Assembly (NCBI GenBank): GCA_009599575.1
Contig: VWND01000015.1
Coordinates: forward strand, 682,001-746,000
Source: Blumeriella jaapii
Taxonomy: Eukaryota; Ascomycota; Leotiomycetes; Helotiales; Drepanopezizaceae
DNA: 64,000 nt
Direction: 5' to 3'
Shown here piece after piece: positions 56,483-64,000 of the stretch. The notes below the pieces were generated by a model that saw nothing but the letters and a program-made list of their open reading frames with translations, had not been told where the DNA came from and ran no database searches. Numbering within the stretch: position 1 is the stretch's first letter; every line of letters begins with the position of its first letter. The translations under genes and the position numbers were made by a program.

Positions 56483-56707
56483 GGTCAGACCGCTTCGCTT
56501 TCGTATCTTGGTGTGCAGTCGCGCAGGTCCGGAGTTTGCAGTGGATGTTTCTTCTCGGAGACGAGTCGCGACTTTTTTTTTTTTCGGTCCGGACAGCAGG
56601 GATCGCCAAACACCACGAGCGCAACGGGCAGCATCGCGCTAGTAACTTATCTTGACCGCGACTCCTAATTTCAACCACTCTGACATAGTATCACCACCTC
56701 ACCAACC
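56483..56707. promoter_or_regulatory. Shared 225-bp promoter RPA34 / GRC3
   Basis: The shortest divergent spacer in the window, between two genes for rRNA synthesis and processing. It contains a T10 run at about 56573-56582. I cannot name a transcription-factor site in it with confidence. Confidence 0.5.
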
Positions 56708-59360
56708 ATGTCCACGAATAAGAGGAGGAAGATTGAAACGTCGCCGAAGAAACCTCGTGGGTGATGAGGGCCCGTGAATGCGTGACATGTATGCTGATAT
56801 CATCCTTCACAGAATTGAGCGCTTTTGCAGCTAGACAAGCTCTGAAGAGCAAAACCGGCAGTCCAGCTAGTACTGATACTCCGAATCGGGCTTCTGACTC
56901 TACATGTACTACGGCTTCGAACACCCTGAAAGCCTCCAGCTTAGAAGTTGCCAGCGCGCACATCACCGTCGAAAAACCCGGATTTCGAAATGATTTGAAT
57001 AATGGGTTTACTGATTCCATCAACCTGGACGCCGAGGAGGGAAGCCAATCTACCAGGTAGCCAGCCGATTTCCCTGAAGATTCTCTAGAATTACGTCTTG
57101 CCTTCACGTATTAACTCTCTCTCACAGCAGTCTCGAATCACGTGTCGCCTCTCCCGAGGTCATGCTGGAGGAAAAGCCTTCAATATCAATGTCTACGTAC
57201 AAGCCGAGCAAAAGCAACATCAAAGACATTGGAGGCGGTACCCTCCGCCTGAAACTGGAACCCAACGAGGTGAGCCCATCCCCAACACTAGCTTTCTCGA
57301 GAATCGTGTTAACGACGCGCCCCCCCAGCGCCTCAGTATCGTGGGTCAATATGAACTCTGCGTTCAGAAGGGCCAGGTCACGTTCATGGGTTCGACCCTG
57401 AGACCGTCCGATGCCTTCCACCGGGTCTTTGCTGCATCGTCCCACGCCCTACCAGTGATAAGGTGCCAGGGCAACGAGGTGAGCGCAGCTGAGATTCTCC
57501 TGCGTGTCTGCAGCAGCGGGCTGGAGCTCCTTGAGACCCTGTCGCCGCTTTTTGGCAGATTATGGCACAAAGACGGTGGGCCATTGGGGGCTGAGTACTC
57601 TGATCTGTTGCCGAAGTTCAACAAGTCGACCTTCCGAATTGTAGGCCTCACCCAAAATGCAAAGTTCCAGATGCTGATTGCAGGTAGCTGTTCTCCACCC
57701 AGCTCGACCTCCAGTCAGGTTATCTCCAACCCCTGATATTACCGCCAGAATGGAACCAGCTCATCTCCAAACTGTCCGAGCCGGCAGAAAAGAAACGCGT
57801 GATTATGATCTGCGGCCCCAAATCCTCCGGCAAATCAACATTTGCGAAGATTCTCGGCAACAGGCTGCTCTCGATGCCCGCGAAGGCAACCAGACCCAAG
57901 GACGACATCGCAGTGCTAGATCTCGATCCAGGACAGCCAGAGTATTCGCCGCCAGGGCAGATAGCTCTCGTCCACGTCCGAGAACCCAACTTCGGTCCCC
58001 CGTTCGCGCACCCCGTGCCGGCTGGGCGAAGCAGCATCATCCGCTCGCACTCGGTCGCCTCGATCACACCCTCCTCCGACCCAGCACTGTACCTGTCATG
58101 CGCGCTGGACCTCGTCTCCCACTACAGGCAGACGAGATCTGCAGTGCGGGAGTGCCCACTGATCATCAACACCCCCGGCTGGGTCTTCGGCACGGGCCTC
58201 GAGATCCTCGTCGACCTGATCGCGCGCGTCAGGCCCACCGAGGTGATCTACATCGCAGGACGGGCCGCACGAGGTTGTGAGCACGCTCAGGGAGTGCTGC
58301 GCGAGGGGTCGTAGGCCAGCATCAGCCTCCTCCTCATTCTTCACGCTCCCGTCCCAGGCCAGCGAGTACACGACGCGGACGGCGGCGCACCTGCGCACCA
58401 TGCAGGCCATGTCTTACCTTCACCTGGCGGCGGCGCCCCCCGGAGCAGCCGCCCAACGAGCAGCTGCTCGCCTGGAAGGGACAGCCTCTAACCGCCGTCC
58501 CGCCCTGGGTCGTACGATACGCGGGGGTCAAGCCGGGCATCCTGGGCGTGATGTGCTATGGCGAGCAGCCGCCGCCGGAGCTCCTGGCCGACGCCATCAA
58601 CGGAACCCTGGTGGCCGTCGTGGTGATGGACGACGAGGCGGCCGTCTTGCCCTCGTCGCCCGCGCCCTCGCCCTCGTCACCGCCGCGCGACGGCCGCCGC
58701 CGCTGCCGCCCATCAGCCGCGGCGGAGGGCGACTTGGAGCTCCACGTCCTGGAGCCGAGGGAGGAGGGGTCCTTCCGGCCTCCCGAAGCACCACGCATCG
58801 TGCCCACGCCCGTCGAGCAGATTCCGTACTTCAACCCCGCGCACGCCCGCACGCTCGACCCGCGACACTCGCGCGCCGTCGGCCTCGCGCTGGTGCGTGG
58901 CATCGACGCAGCGCGTCGCTGCATCCACCTGCTGACGCCCATCGCGCCGAGCGTGCTGGAGGCCGCTAGTGCTCGCGGCAAGAAGACCGTGCTCGTGAGC
59001 GGGAAGCTGGATACGCCTGGCTGGGCGTACACGGAGGAGCTGCATCTCCCGATCGGGGGGCAGAAGTCGGCGAGCGGACGAGCTGGCGACGCACATGGGG
59101 ATGAAGATTCCGACGAGGAGATGGACGTTGGGGTGGAGGAGGAGGAGGAGGGGGGGGAGGACGGGGACGAGGCGGTGGGAGGAGATGGGAATGGTGCGCC
59201 CGGGCCGCAGCCGCCGCCGCCGCCGTGCGGTTCTGGGAGTGTCCGATTCCACGACGTGCCGTGGGTTGCGCGACTCGACGGCTCCCAGGGTCGAGGGGTG
59301 GGCTCGCGAGTGTGGAGGGTCAGGAGGGATCTGGGGAGGCTTGGGGAAGGGGGGGACTGA
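56708..59360 (+). CDS. GRC3: Polynucleotide 5'-hydroxyl-kinase Grc3 (frame-broken)
   Basis: With the nuclease Las1 it processes ITS2 of pre-rRNA in the nucleolus, phosphorylating the 5' end of 26S precursor; it also aids Pol I termination. Five exons (56708-56756, 56813-57056, 57131-57269, 57329-57640, 57703-59360) give about 799 aa once frames are joined. The N-terminus MSTNKRRKIETSPKKP leads to LSAFAARQALKSK. Then RLSIVGQYELCVQKGQVTFM, YLQPLILPPEWN, Walker A ICGPKSSGKSTFAKIL (about 285), VLDLDPGQPEYSPPGQIAL, HVREPNFGPPFAHP, ECPLIINTPGWVFGTGLEIL, IPYFNPAHA, VGLALVRGIDAARRCIHLLT and DTPGWAYTEELHL. Two breaks, each one extra base, lie near 58261 (IYIAG / GPHEVVSTLREC) and near 58437 in a C6 run (LAAA / PPEQPPNEQLLAW). 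The gene turns very GC-rich after about 57.9 kb. Exon 3 has a NAGNAG acceptor (57128 or 57131). Confidence 0.88.
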
Positions 59361-59373
59361 GTTTTGGCGCAGC

Positions 59374-59500
59374 TACCGTACAGTGGGTATGTACAGTATG
59401 TACAGTATGTACCGTATGTGCAGTACATACAGGAAGTGCAGTACTATACTGTACCATACTGTCCTGTCCCATACTGTCCTGTGCTGTATGTACATTCGAA
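59374..59500. repeat. Cluster of TACAGTA / TACTGT words
   Basis: Repeated TGTACAGTATG and CCATACTGTCCTG units directly after the GRC3 stop, so part of its transcript's 3' region may form hairpins. Confidence 0.8.
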
Positions 59501-59699
59501 GGTCGACCGACCGCAGCGCTGTGAGGGACTCGCACACCCACATGCCCATTGGATCTCTTTCCTCTTTCCTCCTTCCTCCTTCTGCTTCCCACCGTTCTCT
59601 TTCCTTCTGGGGAAGAAAAGAGTTCCTTCTGGGGAAGGAAAGAGGAGGTAGGCCATCTCTCCGTGTTCCTCGCTCGTTGAGCAGGCGTGGATGTCCCGT

Positions 59700-59743
59700 G
59701 TCCGTCAGTCCGTCAGCCCGTCAGCCCGTCAGCCAGTCAGGTT
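59700..59743. repeat. CCGTCAG-type tandem repeat
   Basis: Five imperfect copies of an 8-bp unit CCGTCAGN. Confidence 0.8.
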
Positions 59744-59944
59744 GGCAAGCTACGGTGCTGTACAGTACATGCCAGCAAGAAAGAACACCGGAAATTTCGG
59801 CCTGCAAATCCCACGCCCAAAGCCAAAACCTACGTCGGGCAGATGCACGTCGCAACATCACACATCACATCACGTGACGTGACGTGACGTCCCGCACCGT
59901 ATGTGTGTATTGTACCAACATGGTAAGCATCGCGAAGTTGATCG

Positions 59945-60013
59945 CCTGCCTGCCTGCCTGTCTGCCTGTCTGCCCGCACGCACGCACGCACCCATCCACG
60001 CACGCACGCACTC
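59945..60013. repeat. CTGC and CACG tetranucleotide runs
   Basis: GCCTGCCTGCCTGTCTGCCTGTCTGCC joined to GCACGCACGCACGCAC, with a second CACG run after CCATC. Confidence 0.85.
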
Positions 60014-60405
60014 CCAGCCCAAACAGGCATTCTGATGTCGAGCGGAAGCCCCTTCCGCCCTGCACCGGCTCCTGCCATTGGCCGAAGGGCAACGCAACGC
60101 ACGCCTTCCTGTCTTCCTGTCTTCCTGTCTTCCCCGCGCCCTTCTCTGTGTGAAGGCGCGACCGAGTTGGGCTCGTCCGCGGAGCCCGGACCACGTCTGG
60201 GAGGCCAGATGGGGTGGGTGTTGACCCCTGCATCGGTCTACCAATCAACGTCCTCGCCTGCTCCGGGGCTGTCCTGTCCTGTCCTGTCCCTGTTCGCTTC
60301 CCTCGTGTCTCTCTTCCCCCTCTGCAGGTCGGACGTCGGACGTCGGACGTCGGCTCCCCTTGCCCACATCTAGACCTCCAGACGATGGCAGCATCATCCG
60401 TACCT

Positions 60406-60512
60406 CCAGCACCAGCACCAGCACCAGCATCACCAGCATCAGCATCACCACCACCAGCACCAGCACCATCAGCACCACCAGCACCACCAGCACCACCAGC
60501 ACCACCACCACA
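60406..60512. repeat. CAC/CAG trinucleotide tract
   Basis: About 107 bp of interspersed AGCACC, ATCACC and ACCACC units (period 3 and 6). It reads as Ser/Thr or Ala/Pro repeats in different frames but has no gene context. Confidence 0.85.
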
Positions 60513-60767
60513 AGCTCGCCGCGATCTCAGCGACCCCTGTCGCCTGGCCAACGGAAGTGCGGATCATAAGCAGGCTACAGAATGGACCGTACAGTGCTGG
60601 CTGTTTTCTACGGTGCTGTGCTGTGCCGTCCTGTCCTGCACTGTAGACGGAGCTTTGGGCTCAAGGCAAATGCCATGCCTGGCTAGCATCGAATTGTGCT
60701 GTTCCGCGGGTGGCGTCAGTGGCGGCGGCTTGGCATGTGAGAACAGTGTGCCGTGCTGCAAGTCAGA

Positions 60768-60960
60768 TACAGTACTGTGCAGTGCAGTGCAGTGCAGTAG
60801 TGTGCTGTGCAGCAAATGATGTGCAGCGCCCTGCAGAAAGTCGTTGTACTGTTTGTGCACAGTACTGCACAGCACAGCACAGCATAGCACAGCACTGTAC
60901 AGCACAGCACTGTACAGCACAGCACTGTACAGCACAGCACTGTACTGTACTCGACCTCTC
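60768..60960. repeat. GTGCA / CAGCACAGCACTGTA repeat cluster
   Basis: Two facing arms: GTGCAGTGCAGTGCAGTG near 60778-60800 and CAGCACAGCAC ... ACTGTACAGCACAGC repeats near 60864-60948. The arms are near-complements, so an RNA or single strand could fold into a long imperfect hairpin. Confidence 0.75.
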
Positions 60961-60967
60961 CCTAGCT

Positions 60968-61009
60968 GCCAAGGTAGCCAAGGTAGCCAAGGTAGCCAAG
61001 GCAGCCAAA
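60968..61009. repeat. GCCAAGGTA nonamer tandem repeat
   Basis: Four to five copies of a 9-bp unit GCCAAGGTA, the last ones diverged. Confidence 0.85.
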
Positions 61010-61422
61010 GGGGGAACTTGCTCGATTTAGCAACCACGGCATTTGGCCGCTGGGGCCACACGTTCTTTGTTGGCATTTGCAACGCGGGCTCTTCAACACG
61101 ACCACAGTATGTACATACAGTACAGGATCTGGATTTTCGCCATCGATCCCATCCTTACCAGCGCGGCAAGGCAGGGACTGCCTCTTGACTTTCCCAGCGC
61201 TTGACTACCACGGCTCGGCGAGTAACCCCAGTAGCACTGCACTGTACAGTACTATACTATACAGTACTGTACTATACTGTCCTGTAGAACGAATGAATGG
61301 ATGAATGGCTAGCTAGCGAGCTAGCTGATCACGCCTACCCTCGACGGCCACTGCGCTTCTCAGGCCCGTTGCGCCTAGTGCGCAAGCGATTTATCCATTC
61401 ACCTACCTATAGTACTGTACTG

Positions 61423-61456
61423 ACTGTACTGGACTGGACTGGACTGGACTGGACAG
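61423..61456. repeat. ACTGG pentamer repeat
   Basis: Six consecutive ACTGG-type pentamers directly after a GTACTGTACTGACTGTACTG stretch. Confidence 0.85.
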
Positions 61457-61937
61457 TTGTGTACGGTACGTACGGTGCAATACCGTGCTAGCCCGGACAC
61501 CAATCATGGCATTTCATCCTCGCTTACGATACGATACGATAGGATACGATATTGCGTCCTGGAATGGATCTTCTGAGCGTGTTTCTCGAACACGCACCAA
61601 GGAGGAAGGGCTTTGGATCGTACTGTACTGTATAGTACGTGCCGTACACAACACCACGCTTTTCCCGCGCAGCCGGGGTATCTGTCCGTATGTCCGTACG
61701 GTATGGTGCCAAAAGTCTCTGCACCCCCCCCCTTGCAGCCAAGGTAACCTTGACACCGCCAAGACCGACGACCGACTTACATAGCACACTTGATCTAATA
61801 GCCAAGCCAAGCCAAGGTAAACTCACGAAGTTGAGTGTGTACACATAGAGTAATCTTTATCTTATCTGGCGGCTTGTATGTATATACAGTAAAAGTAAAC
61901 GTAAACACGCCAGTTTAAAACATTGTGCAGTACAGTA

Positions 61938-62005
61938 TAGCACAGCACAGCACAGCACAGCACAGCACAGCACAGCACAGCACAGCACAGCACAACACAG
62001 CACAA
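61938..62005. repeat. AGCAC pentamer repeat
   Basis: About thirteen consecutive AGCAC units, the last ones AACAC; flanked on the left by CAGTACAGTATAG. Confidence 0.9.
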
Positions 62006-62633
62006 CGCTTCCTTTCCGCTTCAGCAACCACATCTGCATGCAGCACTGCACGAATCGGTAAACAAGAAATATACGACTCACTTACTATCTCTCGAAGAAT
62101 CTCCTATTCAACGAGAGTTCTTTTTTTTTTCTATTTTTTTACATGTTTTTGGTGCATATCAACCACATGCGAAAATGGCTGCATATTCCAGCCTGGAATA
62201 TCATAAATTTTTTTTCTCGCCGGCGTGATTTCTATATGGGCGGTACTGTACTACTGTTTTGTTGTTGACTAAGCTAGGTAGGTATTTTGGCTGCAAGAGG
62301 GTGCAGAGACTTTTTGCACCCCGCTGTACTGTGCCTACGCTCGTGCCCGACTCTCTCCCATGCCACTTCCCTCGCGATCCCACCGGACGGACGTCCTGGC
62401 TTCGCTTCGGGTCGTTCGGTCGTTCGGTCGGTCGGGCTCCACGCCCCCCCTCCCCCTCCCCAAGCCCCGCGACCCCAGCTGGGCGGCGGTTTCTCAGCCC
62501 TATCGGCCTGGTCTTTCTGTCTTTCTTTCGTTGTTTCTTTCTCTTTTTCTCTCTTTCTCGCTTGATCGCTTGATCGCTTGTTGTTTGCTCGCTTGCTCGC
62601 GTAGATATCGTCTTCTCGTCTGTTCTCTGGCCT

Positions 62634-62795
62634 GCTCTGCTCTGCTCTGGTCTGGTCTGGTCTGGCCTGGTCTGGTCTATTCTGGTCTATTCTGATCTGC
62701 TCTGGTCTGGTCTATTCTGGTCTATTCTGGTCTGGTCTATTCTGGTCTGGTCTATTCTGGTCTGGTCTATTCTGGTCTGGTCTGGTCTGGTCTTC
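62634..62795. repeat. TCTGG / TCTAT pentamer array
   Basis: About 160 bp of TCTGG pentamers with regularly placed TCTATTCTGG variants, giving a higher-order period of 10-15 bp. Confidence 0.9.
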
Positions 62796-62852
62796 TCGCT
62801 GGGGCGCACACGATGCGTTACGGCGTAGCTTCGCTTAGTAGTCTCCTCCCAT

Positions 62853-62912
62853 CTACATACACACACACACACACACATACACATACACACATACACACAC
62901 ACACTCACACAC
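62853..62912. repeat. CA dinucleotide repeat
   Basis: ACACACAC runs broken by ATAC steps; ends in ATACAGTACAGTACAGTG. Confidence 0.85.
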
Positions 62913-63183
62913 ATACAGTACAGTACAGTGTAATACAATGGAGACCTCCTCACTGCACTGCACAGTGCAGCACAGTGCAGCACCGTGTGTAGACGAGGCT
63001 TCTCCCCCTCAGCCAGCAGCACCCTTCTTCCGTAGCGGGCTGTCCTTTCCCAGTCCGTGGTTGGTGTGCTCTCGCTGCAGAACCGGAGGCCGGGCTCCTC
63101 TCGCACTCGGCGAGCCGGCCTAGTGATTCCGAGGCGATCTAGCGTTCTTACAGTACGGTGCTGTACTGTATGTATGTGCACAG

Positions 63184-63650
63184 TAGCCTTCGTCGGCGGA
63201 GAGCGTCCGTCGCGTTAGCTTTGGGCTGGTTGCCCCGTCAACGAGAGTGTATGTATGTGTATGTGTGTGTGTGTGTGCTACTGTAAGTGTGATATCTTAC
63301 AGTACAGTTTGTAGTAGCCTTCGTCGGCGGAGAGCGTCCGTCGCGTTAGCTTTGGGCTGGTTGCCCCGTCAACGAGAGTGTATGTATGTGTATGTGTGTG
63401 TGTGTGCTAAGTGTGATTTCTTACAGAACAGTATGTAGTAGCCTTCGTCGGCGGAGAGCGTCCGTTGCGTTAGCTTTGGGCTGGTTGCCCCGTCAACGAG
63501 AGTGTATGTATGTGTATGTGTGTGTGTGTGCTACTGTACTGTAAGTGTGATATCTTACAGAACAGTTTGTAGTAGCCTTCGTCGGCGGAGAGCGTCCGTC
63601 ACGTTAGCCTTCGTCTGGTTGCCCCGTCAACGAGAGTGTATGTGTATGTT
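63184..63650. repeat. Minisatellite, ~123-135 bp unit, about 3.6 copies
   Basis: Units begin TAGCCTTCGTCGGCGGAGAG at 63184, 63315, 63438 and 63573. Each contains CGTTAGC, GGTTGCCCCGTCAACGAGAG, a TATGTATGTGTATG(TG)n microsatellite, then CTGTAAGTGTGATATCTTAC AG with inverted ends. Unit length differs mainly by the TG run and by a CTACTGTA insertion. The last copy is cut after the TG-like part. Confidence 0.93.
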
Positions 63651-64000
63651 CTGGGGCAGGGCTCGGGTATCACTCTGGATTGCGAGCTTGGCATGAGGCG
63701 GGGAAGCGGCTGCTTTGTTTACGCTGGATCGAGCAAGTCCGCCGCGGGTCTGTCGACCCTCGTTTCCTTTACTTCGTTCGGCCGTCGCGGCCGAGATACT
63801 TCTTTGTGCCGTGGCGCCCAGGAGAAAGGTGCAATGACTTCTGCAGATGCTGTAGAGAGAGCTGTGGAAGAAGCATTGTAAGAACCGTAAGTACAGACCT
63901 TACAATACCTTACAGGTACAGCGCCTTGCAGTACCTTACAGTACCTCATAGTACTCATAGTACCTTACAGTACTGTACTTCGTACTTGGATGAATTCATG

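Larger units (their letters stand above)
59361..64000. other. Gene-free, repeat-packed right end
   Basis: 4.6 kb with no supportable gene. It is filled by many different short tandem repeats, GTACTGTAC-type palindromic words and one minisatellite, listed separately. Open frames here (up to about 230 codons on the minus strand near 59865-60551) translate repeats and are not genes. Confidence 0.7.

Noticed and set aside
59865..60551. 228-codon minus-strand frame rich in Gly and Ala
   Set aside because: It translates the trinucleotide and tetranucleotide repeats and has no domain.
63636..63881. 81-codon frame ending SADAVERAVEEAL
   Set aside because: It starts in the last minisatellite copy, and I see no splice partner or family.

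Overview
This 64 kb window is nuclear DNA from a filamentous ascomycete (Pezizomycotina; a leotiomycete-like fungus is my inference, the class cannot be fixed by eye). The genes carry many short introns of about 44-75 nt with GTRNGT donors, CTRAY-like branch sites and YAG acceptors. The gene set is fungal: Skn7 with an HSF domain, a P/Q-rich metacaspase, a Pcp1-type spindle pole protein, filamentous-fungal Sec14. I find about 22 protein genes on both strands, no rRNA, tRNA, transposon or CRISPR, and no secondary-metabolite or other obvious accessory cluster.

Layout, left to right. 1-13.6 kb: isoaspartyl methyltransferase (-), primase PRI1 (+), RNA helicase DHH1 (+), a putative small gene (-), MSH2 (-), tRNA methyltransferase TRM10 (+) and kinetochore MIS14 (-). 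14.9-25 kb: a small conserved hypothetical gene (-), proteasome ATPase RPT3 (+) with a spliceable uORF, TAN1 (+), a 434-residue protein of unknown function (+) and an Ecd/SGT1-family gene (-). 25.3-41 kb: a 1492-residue Pcp1/pericentrin-like spindle pole protein (+), a metacaspase (-), a HAD/Swiss-Army-Knife RNA repair-like protein (-) and SKN7 (+). 41-60 kb: eIF2B epsilon GCD6 (+), SEC14 (-), prefoldin PAC10 (-), a ferric reductase-like gene (+), a broken HAD hydrolase (-), an HNH-like protein (+), serine hydroxymethyltransferase (-), RPA34 (-) and GRC3 (+). 59.4-64 kb has no gene and is packed with many kinds of short tandem repeats and a minisatellite.

Most genes are housekeeping and are arranged as divergent pairs with 225-410 bp between start codons (PCMT/PRI1, MSH2/TRM10, Ecd/PCP1, PAC10/reductase, HAD/HNH, RPA34/GRC3). 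The RPA34/GRC3 pair joins an RNA polymerase I subunit with an rRNA-processing kinase on one 225-bp promoter.

The most unusual signals are: (1) single-base or dinucleotide reading-frame breaks in six otherwise well-conserved genes, at least ten in all and denser to the right, which points to residual assembly indels or to decay; (2) a palindromic TACAGTACTGTA motif family in nearly every long intergenic region and, as far as I saw, not in coding exons; (3) an in-frame, stop-free 48-nt intron next to the catalytic His of the metacaspase; (4) a GC-AG intron; (5) the repeat-packed right end. I do not see a convincing new multi-gene system.
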